Below, piece after piece: positions 52,857 to 61,773 of a DNA stretch of 64,000 bases (its first letter is position 1; each line of letters begins with the position of its first letter). The stretch is from Desulfoluna limicola (lineage in GTDB: Bacteria; Desulfobacterota; Desulfobacteria; Desulfobacterales; Desulfolunaceae), in NCBI RefSeq assembly GCF_021654575.1, contig NZ_AP024488.1:6165501-6229500 (forward strand), given 5' to 3'. The notes below the pieces were generated by a model that was given only the letters and a program-made list of their open reading frames with translations, searched no databases and had not been told where the DNA came from. Made by a program: the position numbers and the translations under genes.

Positions 52857-54411
52857 TGATGACTCCTTCTTTCTCCAGCTGTTCCAGGATGGGGTTTTTA
52901 TAGGCAGGTCCCTTGACAAAGACCCCTTCAAGGCCTTTCCCACCGTCGTCCGCACGTTTGATGTCGGCAAAGCGGCCTTCGTTGATGGCAACGGTCAGGC
53001 TCTTTTCGCACACCTCGTCCAGGAAGTGTTCGACCTGGTCGAGGACCTCCTGGGCGCGTGTGGCAACAATGCCGTCTTTCTTGAACTCGATCTCATCACC
53101 AAGCCCGCGTGCGCTGTTGAAGACGTAGTTAATGGAGTCAATGGCCTGGTAGCGGTCCTGCAGGAGCGGGGTGTGGATCGCCTCGGTGAGGATACCCGCC
53201 AGGTGGATGCCCTGCCCAGTGGTGACGGAGGCCAGGTTGAACATCGTGTCCATGCAGTGCGAGAAGAAGATGTCGGTGCTTTTGTACTTTGTGGGGGGCA
53301 TGTACTTTAAGGGCGCGTTGGGGAAGAGCTGTCGTGCGATCTGGGCGTGGGCCAGCTCGTAGAGGAACCCGTTTTCAATATTCGGGTTGATCTCGAAGGC
53401 GTGCCCAAGGCCGAGCAGGTCGTCGGTGAGCAGGGAGTTTTTGCCCATGGCCTCGTTGATCAGCTGGGAGGCGGTGACGGTGTAGGCGTTCTCGATGGCA
53501 TCGGAGGTGGTGAGGTAGTTGTCCTCTCCGGTGTTGATGATGATTTTGGACCGGGAGCAGATGAGGCGTGAGAAGTGCTGATCGATGAAGGTACGCTTCA
53601 GGTTGATGTCCCGGAAGAGGATGCCGTACATGGAGTCGTTGAGCAGCATGTCGAGATCTTCCATGGCCGCACAGGCAGCGATCTCGGCCATGCAGAGGCC
53701 GGAGGCGTAGTTCACGAGACGGATGTAGCGGTCGTTCTCATCGCAGGCGTCATCCAGGGCTTCGCGCATGATCTTGAAGTTGGCCTGGGTGGCAAAGGTG
53801 CCGCCGAATCCTTCGGTGGTGGGACCATAGGGGACGTAGTCCAGAAGGGACTGGGCTGTGGAGCGGATAACCGCGATGATATCGGCGCCGGAGCCGGCAG
53901 CGGCTTTGGCCTGGAGGCGGTCTTCGTAGATGTTGCCGGTGGCAACGATAAGGTACTTCCAGGGCTGGGGCCCAACGGGATACTTGGCCTTCTTCTCGGC
54001 CTTCACTTTGCGGGTGTTGTCGAGACGTCCGATGGCGGCATCGCACAGCTCTTTCTCCTTGGCAGAGACCTCGTCCTGGGAGAATCGGGTGATGTTGCCG
54101 AAGTCGATTTGCCTTTGCTCGATGAGTTCGGCGGTGGTTGCGGCATCGCGTCCGGACTCCAGCATGGCCGCTGCAAAATGGCCGGAAGCACCGGCTTCTA
54201 TCGCCCCCTTCGCCTGGAGAATTTCCACCAGGCGGTTGGGAAGGGGCGTGCCTTCGGCGTTGACACCATCCACGCCGTAGAGTCTGAGTACGGCGCGCTC
54301 AACGGAGACCGAAGAGTAGCTGTCAATCATGGATTGAACCTGATCGGCGATCTGCTTTGCCTTGGACTTCAGTCGGTCAATCTGCTCTTGGTTTAAATCG
54401 ATGTTAGCCAT
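52849..54411 (-). CDS. kamD: Beta-lysine 5,6-aminomutase alpha subunit
   Basis: 520 residues, TIM-barrel subunit. KAKYPVGPQPWKYLIVATGN, EDRLQAKAAAGSGADIIAVI, RSTAQSLLDYVPYGPTTEGF and YMPPTKYKSTDIFFSH are characteristic of KamD. It holds PLP and the substrate and works with KamE on adenosylcobalamin. The gene is coupled to kamE by an 8-bp overlap and lies 62 bp after kamC. Confidence 0.97.
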   Translation of the reverse strand: MANIDLNQEQIDRLKSKAKQIADQVQSMIDSYSSVSVERAVLRLYGVDGVNAEGTPLPNRLVEILQAKGAIEAGASGHFAAAMLESGRDAATTAELIEQRQIDFGNITRFSQDEVSAKEKELCDAAIGRLDNTRKVKAEKKAKYPVGPQPWKYLIVATGNIYEDRLQAKAAAGSGADIIAVIRSTAQSLLDYVPYGPTTEGFGGTFATQANFKIMREALDDACDENDRYIRLVNYASGLCMAEIAACAAMEDLDMLLNDSMYGILFRDINLKRTFIDQHFSRLICSRSKIIINTGEDNYLTTSDAIENAYTVTASQLINEAMGKNSLLTDDLLGLGHAFEINPNIENGFLYELAHAQIARQLFPNAPLKYMPPTKYKSTDIFFSHCMDTMFNLASVTTGQGIHLAGILTEAIHTPLLQDRYQAIDSINYVFNSARGLGDEIEFKKDGIVATRAQEVLDQVEHFLDEVCEKSLTVAINEGRFADIKRADDGGKGLEGVFVKGPAYKNPILEQLEKEGVIND

Positions 54412-54473
54412 AGTGCATATCCTGATTCATGGGTCCACCGGAGGATTGTTGTCGTAGGCTCTCCGGTTTGAGG

Positions 54474-56075
54474 TTATTTTGAGTCCCTGCCTGTCGGGTA
54501 AGGGGTATCAATCTGCTCTCTGATGCTTTGTTTGATGCTTTCGGGCAGAGGAAAGCAGAGGGCTAACTCCAGGGGCTTGCGATTGGAGTGCGCTGCTTTC
54601 GCTGCGTTTTCAGACGTGATTTTTTCAAGTCTGTAAGGCATCAGGGAGGCCAGGTTGGAGAGATCCACGGCTTTTCCCTCCCCATCTGCAAACGCCACGT
54701 CGAGCATGCGGAAGAGGTGGGGTGTTTTCATCTCCAGCACCTTGGGATAATGGGTGGTGCAGAAGAAAATCAGGGGCCTTTCCCCGTAATTGTCAATGAA
54801 GATGCGGGAGAGTTCCGCACCGTTTACCGGGTCGGTGGAGAGAAAGAGTTCATCGGCCAGGATAAAGGCGCCCTCTTCTGGTTCCCGGGAGAAGAAGTGA
54901 AGTTCTTCCCCGAAGGAGGAGAGGTCTTTGCCCATGTCTCCGGATGACTTCAAAAGCAGCTGTACCGATTCCGGGTAGTGGAGGGTGATGGCCTCAGCCG
55001 GAACGGGAAGGCCCGTGCGGATGGCAGTGAGGAGAAAGTAGAGGGTCTTTAAGACCGTGGTCTTCCCGCTCATGTTGGCGCCGTAAAGCACGTTGGCCCC
55101 CTGGTCCAGATTGATGGTCAGGGGAACGTTGGCCTTGCCTTTCTTTCGGGAGAGGGCAAAGGAGAGGCCGCCGGTGAGGCTGAGGCGACATCCCGTCTCA
55201 AACTCAGGAAAGGCGAACCCCTCTTGTTGTTTCACGAAAACAAGGGTGTAGAGGTGGCACCGCTTTTTCCGCTCTTCATAGTTGGTGAAAAAGGCTTCGA
55301 AAAAGGGAACCAGCGCTGCGTTGATGCCTGCAAGAAGGGTGGCGGTGCACCCTTCCAGTTCACGGGTGAGGGTCTCTTTTTCGGCAGACAGAACCGCCAG
55401 GGTTTCCCCTGGGTGGTGGTCCACACGAAAGGTTTCCCCCGTTTCCGTGACACGAAGAAGTGCACAGGTTCGGGCCTTCTCAAGGATCGGCCCCTCGCCC
55501 TGGATCTCCCGAGGAAAGGGGTAGATCATGCGAAGGCCGATGGCCTCCTCCACCGCCTTTTCATGGGCAAGGATTTCCAAGTGAAGTTTTTTTTCGACAC
55601 CTTCCAGCTTCGCTTTGACCCATGCTGTGGCCTCATCCGTCTTGAGGGCGGCACCGCCGCGCTCTGTGTGATCTGTGAGGACCCTTCGAAGGCCGTCCAG
55701 GGCTCCGTGGGTCTCTTCTGCTGTGGGAAGCACAGCTTCAAGAGCGGTGAGCTCTGCCGTCACTGTGAGGAACCGGTTCAGCTCGAACAGGTGAAACTGC
55801 TGAAGAGCGGCCCCTTCAAAGTGGGGGAGCAGGCTCTCCAGGAGGGGAAGCCGCCGACTCACCTTGATGAGCTCGGAGAGGGTGTCGGGGGCAAAGGCCG
55901 CCTCCACCTTCTTAAGGGCTTCAAAGTGGGCAAGTCCTGCTTCGCGCTTCATGGGCTCCAGGATGGTGGCCGGAATCAGGGGCAGGCCCAGGTCGAAGAG
56001 TGAGAGGTAGCCATCGAAGGCCAGTTCCTCTTTGAGGGCGTCCGGTATGATCTCCTGTCTAAATTCCAATGCCAT
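54474..56075 (-). CDS. kamC: MutS-related ATPase of the lysine aminomutase cluster (reactivase KamC)
   Basis: 533 residues from ATG 56075, overlapping the kamB end by 17 bp. The C-terminal half is a MutS-like ATPase: ANVLYGANMSGKTTVLKTLY (Walker A near residue 345), ILADELFLSTDPVNGAEL (Walker B region) and FFCTTHYPKVLEM. The N-terminal half is helical, without DNA mismatch-binding domains. Such proteins occur only next to kamDE or ornithine 4,5-aminomutase genes and are named reactivases: they are thought to swap damaged cobalamin out of the aminomutase. The symbol follows the published gene order kamABCDE; the role is by family and context. Confidence 0.82.
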   Translation of the reverse strand: MALEFRQEIIPDALKEELAFDGYLSLFDLGLPLIPATILEPMKREAGLAHFEALKKVEAAFAPDTLSELIKVSRRLPLLESLLPHFEGAALQQFHLFELNRFLTVTAELTALEAVLPTAEETHGALDGLRRVLTDHTERGGAALKTDEATAWVKAKLEGVEKKLHLEILAHEKAVEEAIGLRMIYPFPREIQGEGPILEKARTCALLRVTETGETFRVDHHPGETLAVLSAEKETLTRELEGCTATLLAGINAALVPFFEAFFTNYEERKKRCHLYTLVFVKQQEGFAFPEFETGCRLSLTGGLSFALSRKKGKANVPLTINLDQGANVLYGANMSGKTTVLKTLYFLLTAIRTGLPVPAEAITLHYPESVQLLLKSSGDMGKDLSSFGEELHFFSREPEEGAFILADELFLSTDPVNGAELSRIFIDNYGERPLIFFCTTHYPKVLEMKTPHLFRMLDVAFADGEGKAVDLSNLASLMPYRLEKITSENAAKAAHSNRKPLELALCFPLPESIKQSIREQIDTPYPTGRDSK

Positions 56076-57045
56076 GCGTACCGTCCCTGAAGAGGTTGTG
56101 AACTTCTGTATTAGCCGGAAGCAGGCTGCGATCAAAGGGGGCCTCTTCCCGGATGAAGATTCGCTTCACCTTCACGGTGTGAAGGAGGCGAATTTCCGGC
56201 TTGAAGAGGAGGGCCTTTCGCGGGCCTGCCGAGACGTTCTGGTAGAGGGTCATGTTGTCGAGGATCAGGGTGAGCCCGGACAGCGGCGCCAGGTGCTCGG
56301 CCAGGGTCAGGGTGAGGGCCCCGTTCAGGTAGAGCAGGGCAGGTGTTGCCCCCAGTTTCCCCAGTTTCCCCAGTTTGCCGTGGAGGGCCTTGTCCGTAAA
56401 GGGCATGGCCTCGCCATGGTGGATCACCACGCCGTTTTCATCGAAGAGGAGGGCGCGGGTGGCATCCGTTTTTACCGCTGTGATGGCTTCGGCTGCCTGG
56501 CGGGTGCAGCCGGCAAAGGCGATGGCAGCGAGAAACCCTTCGGCTTTGCGCCTCTGGGGCTCCCGTTTGGAAAAGAGCACCGAGAAGTAGAAGGCATCGC
56601 AAAGGTCAGGGTTGGCCAGGAACTGACGGTCGATGGAACCGTCGATGAGAAGAATGGCCTCAGGTGGGATCATCCTTTCGAGTTCCTGTTTCAGAAGCGC
56701 GAGTTCCACGCCGGTATTGGGCCCCTCCAGGAGAATGTCAAAGGCCAGGGTGCAGCGTCCCAGAACAAGGGGTTTTGCGAAACGAGGCGGCACAAATGTG
56801 GCGCAGGTTTCGTATTTGCCGGTGTGGCCCTCGAGGTGCTCGCCGGCCGTCACGAAAAAGGAGCCGGGCATCACGCGGATGCCGGGTTTCACCCCCCCGT
56901 CGAATTCATCGGTGGTCTCGCCGTTGATACCGATGGAGGTGAGAAGGAGGGGTTCCCCTTTTCGTATCCTTTCAGCATACACGGCGTTGAAGGCCGTGGT
57001 TTTTCCAGCGTTTTTATCGGTTCCGATGAAACAGTACGTTTTCAT
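56059..57045 (-). CDS. kamB: P-loop protein of the lysine aminomutase cluster (reactivase KamB)
   Basis: 328 residues from ATG 57045. It starts MKTYCFIGTDKNAGKTTAFN, a P-loop in which Thr replaces the first Gly of the usual GX4GKT. Then come TSIGINGETTDEF, LLEGPNTGVELALLKQELER and ILLIDGSIDRQFLA, giving a GTPase/synthetase-like appearance. An uncommon tandem GKLGKLGKLG is encoded by three 9-bp repeats near 56350-56378. Found with KamC in lysine-fermenting bacteria and thought to form the aminomutase reactivase with it. The open frame extends upstream to 57210 only through repeat DNA. Confidence 0.78.
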   Translation of the reverse strand: MKTYCFIGTDKNAGKTTAFNAVYAERIRKGEPLLLTSIGINGETTDEFDGGVKPGIRVMPGSFFVTAGEHLEGHTGKYETCATFVPPRFAKPLVLGRCTLAFDILLEGPNTGVELALLKQELERMIPPEAILLIDGSIDRQFLANPDLCDAFYFSVLFSKREPQRRKAEGFLAAIAFAGCTRQAAEAITAVKTDATRALLFDENGVVIHHGEAMPFTDKALHGKLGKLGKLGATPALLYLNGALTLTLAEHLAPLSGLTLILDNMTLYQNVSAGPRKALLFKPEIRLLHTVKVKRIFIREEAPFDRSLLPANTEVHNLFRDGTHGIGI

Positions 57046-57064
57046 GACGGGCTGATTCCTATGG

Positions 57065-57228
57065 TGCCTCCGGCGGCCCTGCCGGGGGCCAAACTTTTGA
57101 AAAGTTTGATAAACAGGTTTTTGTTGTGTTGTATGTGCTGCTTCTGCGAAAGAGTTCGCCCTGAGGAACGAAGGGCGAACTCTTTCGCCACATGGGGTCC
57201 AGGAGATCATCCCCTGGCCGCCGGAGGC
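57065..57228. repeat. Mosaic repeat between kamA and kamB (arm 1 ... arm 4)
   Basis: Perfect arm 1 (GCCTCCGGCGGCCCTGCCGG, then CAAACTTTTGAAAAGTTTG) and an interior hairpin AGAGTTCGCCCTGAGG / GGGCGAACTCT. The reversed arm 4 reads GGTCCAGGAGATCATCCCCT, GGCCGCCGGAGGC, ending at 57228. A second intra-operon copy in the lysine genes. Confidence 0.88.
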
Positions 57229-57241
57229 ACTGCAGTTGTTT

Positions 57242-58510
57242 TTAGTCGCGTTTGCGGCGCTTCAGGTTGGCGGGCTCCAGGTAGAGTTTTTCACCGGAGA
57301 GGAGCTTGGCCACGCCGTCCAGGGGCTTGTACTGTTTGTCGCTCTCCTTGCAGATGTTGCAGCGTCCGCAGTTGGAGAAGACCTCTTCGGGCTGGGTGTA
57401 GGTGGTGATGACCCCTTCATAGTTCCGTAAGGCAAAGCGCCGGTCGGACTGGGAGAGAAGGTAGTTGGGCATCACGGGGATTTTGCCACCGCCGCCGGGG
57501 GCATCCACGACGAAGGTGGGGACCGCCATACCGGTTGTGTGGCCGCGGAGGTTTTCGATGATCTCCATGCCCTTGGTTATGGACGTGCGGAAGTGGGAGA
57601 TGCCCACGGAGAGGTCGCACTGGTAGATGTAGTAGGGCTTCACACGGATGCGGAGCAGCTCGTGCATGAGCTTTTTCATGATGTTGGGGCAGTCGTTGAC
57701 GTCCCTTAAGAGCACGGTCTGGTTGCCCATCTGGATACCGGCGTTGGCCAGGCGCTCGCACGCTTCTTTGGAGTCGGCGGTGATCTCATCCGGGTGGTTG
57801 AAGTGCGTGTTCACGTAGATGGGGTGGTATTTCTTCAGCATGTTGCACAGGTCGTCGGTGATGCGCTGGGGCATAACCACGGGGGTTCTGGACCCGATGC
57901 GGATGATCTCGACGTGGTCGATTTCGCGAACCTTGCTGATGACGTACTCAAGGGCGTCGTCCGTGAGGGTGAAGGGGTCCCCACCGGAGAGAAGAACGTC
58001 ACGGATCTCTTTGTGCTCCCGGATGTAGTCGATGCACTTGTCGATGGACTCTCGGGTCAGGTGGGTGTCGTGGTCGCCCACCATTCGCCTTCTGGTGCAG
58101 TGACGGCAGTTCATGGAGCAGATGTGGGTCACCAGCAGAAGGACCCGGTCGGGGTAGCGGTGGGTGAGACCGGGGACGGGGGAGTCCACGTCCTCGTGAA
58201 GGGGGTCGTCCTGGTCATCGGCCGCCACATGGAGTTCATTGATGGTGGGCACCGCCTGAAGGCGAACGACGCCTCGGGGGTAGTCCTTTTCCATAATGGA
58301 TGCGTAGTAGGGGGTGATGGCCATGGTGAATTTTTCAAGGCACTTTTCGAGATCCTGCTCCATTGACTCGTCGATGGGCATGATTTTCTTCAGCGTATCG
58401 ATGTCTTTGACAACGTTTCTGAGCTGCCATTTCCAGTTGTTCCAATCTTCTTCAGGAACATCCTTGTAGAGTTCAATTTCCCTGTAGTCGTGACGCTTGT
58501 ATTCTTTCAT
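57242..58510 (-). CDS. kamA: L-lysine 2,3-aminomutase
   Basis: 422 residues. Radical SAM enzyme: C131, C135 and C138 in CSMNCRHC bind the [4Fe-4S] cluster; GGGGKIPVMPNY gives the PLP lysine K343; C381, C384 and C387 in CGRCNIC are the C-terminal zinc ligands that separate true KamA from EpmB-type short homologues. It converts L-lysine to beta-lysine, the first step of lysine fermentation. The 270-bp gap to kdd shows no gene. Confidence 0.97.
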   Translation of the reverse strand: MKEYKRHDYREIELYKDVPEEDWNNWKWQLRNVVKDIDTLKKIMPIDESMEQDLEKCLEKFTMAITPYYASIMEKDYPRGVVRLQAVPTINELHVAADDQDDPLHEDVDSPVPGLTHRYPDRVLLLVTHICSMNCRHCTRRRMVGDHDTHLTRESIDKCIDYIREHKEIRDVLLSGGDPFTLTDDALEYVISKVREIDHVEIIRIGSRTPVVMPQRITDDLCNMLKKYHPIYVNTHFNHPDEITADSKEACERLANAGIQMGNQTVLLRDVNDCPNIMKKLMHELLRIRVKPYYIYQCDLSVGISHFRTSITKGMEIIENLRGHTTGMAVPTFVVDAPGGGGKIPVMPNYLLSQSDRRFALRNYEGVITTYTQPEEVFSNCGRCNICKESDKQYKPLDGVAKLLSGEKLYLEPANLKRRKRD

Positions 58511-58780
58511 GCTGTGAAAACCCTCTGTTGTGTGCTATTGAGCTTGTTGACGATTCTATGTCGACACCGGAGGGGAGCTCGTGTGGGAGCGGCTCCCTTC
58601 CGGTACTCTTTTCGGCCATTCTGAACCTCTGAAGGGGGTCGAATGCAGGGTTGGAACATACGGTTCAGCCTGGCCCGGTGCTGAGGAGCTTTCCTCAGGC
58701 ACCTTCTATTGCCTCGCCTCAAAGGCATTGAAGTATCTTCGTTGATACCGCATGCTGCCTCCGTTGGCCTTTCACGTTTT

Positions 58781-59836
58781 CTACACGTAGAGCTTTTCGT
58801 ACATCTCACGAATATCTTTGGATTCCCGGACGACACTTAGTGCAATTTCAGCGTGACCGGCGGTGTAGCCGTTGCCGATGATCATGTCCACGTCTTTGCC
58901 GATGCCTTCGGCGCCCAGGGCTGCCTTGGTGAAGGAGGTGGCCATGCTGAAGAAGTAGACCACGCCTTTGTCACGACACATCATGATGGAACCCAGCTCG
59001 GTGTTGGGGATGTTGACGCAGTTGATGATGACGTCGGCCAGCTTGCCCTCGGTAAGGGTGTTGATGGTGTCGTAGCAGGAGAGGGCGTCTGAGGCGTCAA
59101 GCTTGATGACGTCGTCGCAGATGTTCAGGGCTGAGAGGGCCTCACAACCGGCATCGGAGTACTCCACGCCGATGATGCGGCCAGTAACACCGGCACGCCG
59201 TTTGGCTTCCCAGGCGCAGAGAATGCCGGATTTGCCACCGGCGCCGATGATGACGGCGGTGTCACCCTGCTTGACGAGGCGGGCGGTCTGGGCGGGGGCG
59301 CCGCAGACGTCAAGGACGGCCAGGGCCAGGGTTTCGGGCATGTCTTCGGGGAGTTTGGCGTAAAGGGAGTTCTCAAACAGAACCGCTTTGGCCTTTACCT
59401 TGACCTGATCGGTCTCTTTTTTCACCTCAAGGATCTCTTCGATCTCAAGGGGAGTCAGGGAGAGAGAGACGAGGCTGACGATGCGGTCCCCTTCTTTTAA
59501 GGGACACCCCCCTTTAAGCTTTTCGCCGACGGCAGCAACGGTACCGATGAGCATGCCACCGGAGCCGGTGACAGGGTTGTGCATCTTGCCGCGGTCACCC
59601 ACGATTTGAAGGATGCGGGCTTTGATTTTTTCATCATCAGCACCCACATCATTTTTGATTTGGGTAAAGCTGGCCGAGTCAATATTGAGGAACTGAACGT
59701 CGATGAGGAGTTCATTGTCCCATATGCGGCTTAAGTCGTTGTCGATTTTCTGGGCAGGCTGAGGCAGAACGCCTTCGGGTTCGATGACTCTGTGGGCTCC
59801 AAAGGGGTTGCCGTTGTTAATCACTTCCAAAGACAT
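58781..59836 (-). CDS. kdd: L-erythro-3,5-diaminohexanoate dehydrogenase
   Basis: 351 residues behind AAGGAGTC. Kdd oxidises 3,5-diaminohexanoate with NAD(P) to 5-amino-3-oxohexanoate. Seen: NPFGAHRVIEPEGVLPQPAQ at the N-terminus, GDRGKMHNPVTGSGGMLIGT, Rossmann AVIIGAGGKSGILCAWEAKR near residue 195, and KGVVYFFSMATSFTKAALGA. The N-terminal sequence and cluster context identify it among dehydrogenase-like folds. Confidence 0.95.
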   Translation of the reverse strand: MSLEVINNGNPFGAHRVIEPEGVLPQPAQKIDNDLSRIWDNELLIDVQFLNIDSASFTQIKNDVGADDEKIKARILQIVGDRGKMHNPVTGSGGMLIGTVAAVGEKLKGGCPLKEGDRIVSLVSLSLTPLEIEEILEVKKETDQVKVKAKAVLFENSLYAKLPEDMPETLALAVLDVCGAPAQTARLVKQGDTAVIIGAGGKSGILCAWEAKRRAGVTGRIIGVEYSDAGCEALSALNICDDVIKLDASDALSCYDTINTLTEGKLADVIINCVNIPNTELGSIMMCRDKGVVYFFSMATSFTKAALGAEGIGKDVDMIIGNGYTAGHAEIALSVVRESKDIREMYEKLYV

Positions 59837-59930
59837 GGTATCTTGACTCCTTCTTTATTGAAAAGCTGCGGTATGGTCCCCAGGGCAGGGGTGCAACAGT
59901 GTGAGCGTGTGCCTGAATCCGGCCTGGTTA

Positions 59931-60524
59931 TTAGTTGGCCACTTTGCCGCAGACCCCGTGGAAAAAGAGGTCCACATAGCTGTCAGCAATTTCGTTGATG
60001 GAAAGGGGACCTTCCGGGTTGTACCAGTATGAGATACCGGTACACATCTGGAGCAGGGCCCGTGAGGAGATGGTGACGTTGTCAAGTGCCAGCTCCCCTT
60101 TGTCTATTCCTTCCTGAAGAATCTCTTTGTAGAGACGCTCATATCGATCACGCATTTTAACGATTTTTTTGTAGTTGGTTACTTCGAGGCTTCTGAGCTC
60201 CGCATCGGCGACGTAGGTCTCGTCGGCATCCACGGTGTGGTACTCCACGTGGACACGGATGGCGTTTCTCAGCTTTTCCAGGGGACTGTCCACCCCTTCA
60301 ATTTCCTGGGACACCTTGGTGATGAGGTTGCTCATGGTGTACTCCATGATCATGAAGAGTATTTCCTGCTTGGAATTGAAGTGGTGGTAGATGCTGCCAC
60401 CTTTGACACCGGCACGTTTTGCAAGCTCACGCAGGGTGGAGCCGCTGTAGCCTTTTTCACGAAAGAGGCGAGCGGCCTCTCGGAAAATGATGGTCTTGCG
60501 TGTGGAGATGGTCGTGCTGCTCAT
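59931..60524 (-). CDS. TetR-family regulator of the lysine fermentation genes
   Basis: 197 residues. N-terminal HTH IFREAARLFREKGYSGSTLR with ELAKRAGVKGGSIYHHFNSK; C-terminal helical ligand domain ending with MCTGISYWYNPEGPLSINEI, the pattern of acyl-CoA/fatty-acid-type TetR regulators. First gene of the minus-strand kdd-kam operon and divergent from atoDA. Two 16-bp palindromes in the intergenic region overlap the two predicted promoters, so it probably represses both units and is autoregulated. The ligand may be an acyl-CoA intermediate such as crotonyl- or 3-aminobutyryl-CoA (inference). Confidence 0.88.
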   Translation of the reverse strand: MSSTTISTRKTIIFREAARLFREKGYSGSTLRELAKRAGVKGGSIYHHFNSKQEILFMIMEYTMSNLITKVSQEIEGVDSPLEKLRNAIRVHVEYHTVDADETYVADAELRSLEVTNYKKIVKMRDRYERLYKEILQEGIDKGELALDNVTISSRALLQMCTGISYWYNPEGPLSINEIADSYVDLFFHGVCGKVAN

Positions 60525-60600
60525 GGACGGCTTCCCTTTGGGTTCGGGTTATGGGTCTTGAGTCGGTTGCTCAGGTCGTGTCGATGGGCTCGATACAAAA

Positions 60601-60643
60601 CCTAACGTTTGTTAGGGTAGAGCCATGAGACAGGCAAAGTCAA
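60601..60643 (-). promoter_or_regulatory. Promoter and operator of the tetR-kdd-kam operon
   Basis: Operator palindrome CCTAACGTTTGTTAGG at 60601-60616. On the minus strand a sigma-70-like promoter is TTGACT (60643-60638), 18-bp spacer, TACCCT (60619-60614), so the operator overlaps the -10 box. The tetR ATG is 77 bp downstream. Confidence 0.75.
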
Positions 60644-60866
60644 GGGAAAAAAGCGAGCTGTTTGCGAAAAAATATCATGGGGGATTGCCTGAGGTTTGGC
60701 ATGGAATTAGCATGTTATTCCAGCTGTTTTACGAGTGGTTAACTATTTACCTCCAAGGGGTATCATTGTTCTTTGCAAAAAAAATAAGTTGCCTCTCCAG
60801 GTGCTTATCTTCTGGCGGATCGCCAGTGGTGTAAAACTGGTCCACTGGGGTATCTGTTTAAGACCC

Positions 60867-60896
60867 TTGACAATAAGCTGTTCGGCAGATTATATA
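60867..60896 (+). promoter_or_regulatory. Sigma-70 promoter of atoD-atoA
   Basis: TTGACA (60867-60872) with TTATAT 17 bp on, or TATATA 18 bp on. Transcription would begin near 60903, just at the second operator. Confidence 0.75.
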
Positions 60897-60903
60897 CTGG
60901 CTA

Positions 60904-60919
60904 CCTAACGCTTGTTAGG
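60904..60919. promoter_or_regulatory. Second TetR operator, at the atoDA transcription start
   Basis: CCTAACGCTTGTTAGG differs from the first palindrome at one base. It sits at the predicted +1 of atoDA. The remainder of the 596-bp divergent region (60617-60866 and 60920-61120) has no other feature I can support. Confidence 0.8.
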
Positions 60920-61120
60920 GTGTGGGCGATGCACAGAAGAGCGGGTGGTACGGCCCGCCTGAGATACCGGATTCCCCCGCCATCAACAGTGCCCATTCGG
61001 TGTTTCGGGGATCCAAAGGCAGTTGAGAGGATGCCCCTGGGGTTCCGTGGCCAAAGGTTGCCTGAGTGTGGAGTCGTGGGTGTCAAACATAATGCGGTCG
61101 CAAGTTTAAGGATGAGTTGT

Positions 61121-61771
61121 ATGAACAAAGTCACGACAATAAGCGATGCTGTGGGGCGGATCGAAAACGGGATGACCGTGATGATCGGCGGTTTTATGAC
61201 GGTGGGTACCCCGGAGGCGCTTGTGGATGCCGTCGTCGAAAAAGGGGTGAACAACCTGACGCTGGTGTGCAATGACGCCGGAGTCCCGGGGTTGGGTGCC
61301 GGAAAGTTTATTCGCCGCAATATGGTCAGCCGTTTCTATGCCTCCCATGTGGGACTCAACCCAGAGTTTGGCAAGCTGATGGCCGAAGAGAAGATCGACG
61401 GCGTCCTCGTCCCCCAGGGAACCCTGGCAGAACGAATTCGTGCCGCAGGCGTCGGGCTTGGCGGGATCCTCACCCCCACAGGGGTGGGAACCGACGTGGA
61501 GAGGGGCAAAGAGAAGATCACTGTGGACGGGCGTGAGTTCCTTCTGGAACCCCCCATTAAAGGGGACGTGGCTCTGGTTAAGGCCTTCCGGGCGGATCGT
61601 CAGGGCAACCTTGTCTTTCGCAAGTCGGCCCAGAACTTCAACCCGCTTATGGCCATGGCCTGTGACTATGTGATTGTGGAGGCGGAGCATGTGGAGGATG
61701 TGGGCGCTATCGAGCCCGACCATGTGATGCTGCCGGGGATATTTGTCGACGCAGTGGTAAAGGGGGTGTGA
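61121..61771 (+). CDS. atoD: Butyrate/acetoacetate CoA-transferase subunit A
   Basis: 216 residues from ATG 61121 behind AAGGATGAG; a longer frame from 60920 overlaps the operator and is rejected. Class I CoA-transferase alpha subunit: MIGGFMTVGTPEALVDAVVE (GGF..G.P signature) and LVCNDAGVPGLGAGKFIRR, ending in DHVMLPGIFVDAVVKG. With AtoA it moves CoA between butyryl-CoA and acetoacetate, which regenerates acetoacetyl-CoA at the end of the lysine pathway. It is controlled from the shared tetR intergenic region. Confidence 0.93.
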   Translation: MNKVTTISDAVGRIENGMTVMIGGFMTVGTPEALVDAVVEKGVNNLTLVCNDAGVPGLGAGKFIRRNMVSRFYASHVGLNPEFGKLMAEEKIDGVLVPQGTLAERIRAAGVGLGGILTPTGVGTDVERGKEKITVDGREFLLEPPIKGDVALVKAFRADRQGNLVFRKSAQNFNPLMAMACDYVIVEAEHVEDVGAIEPDHVMLPGIFVDAVVKGV

Positions 61772-61773
61772 CG

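Noticed and set aside
60698..60714. TGGCAT-N5-TAGCAT as a sigma-54 promoter
   Set aside because: The -12 element lacks the TTGC core; a good sigma-70 promoter exists 160 bp downstream.
60625..60834. 69-residue plus-strand ORF between the two TetR operators
   Set aside because: It starts in the promoter region, lacks a ribosome-binding site and shows no conserved sequence; the region is better explained as divergent control DNA.
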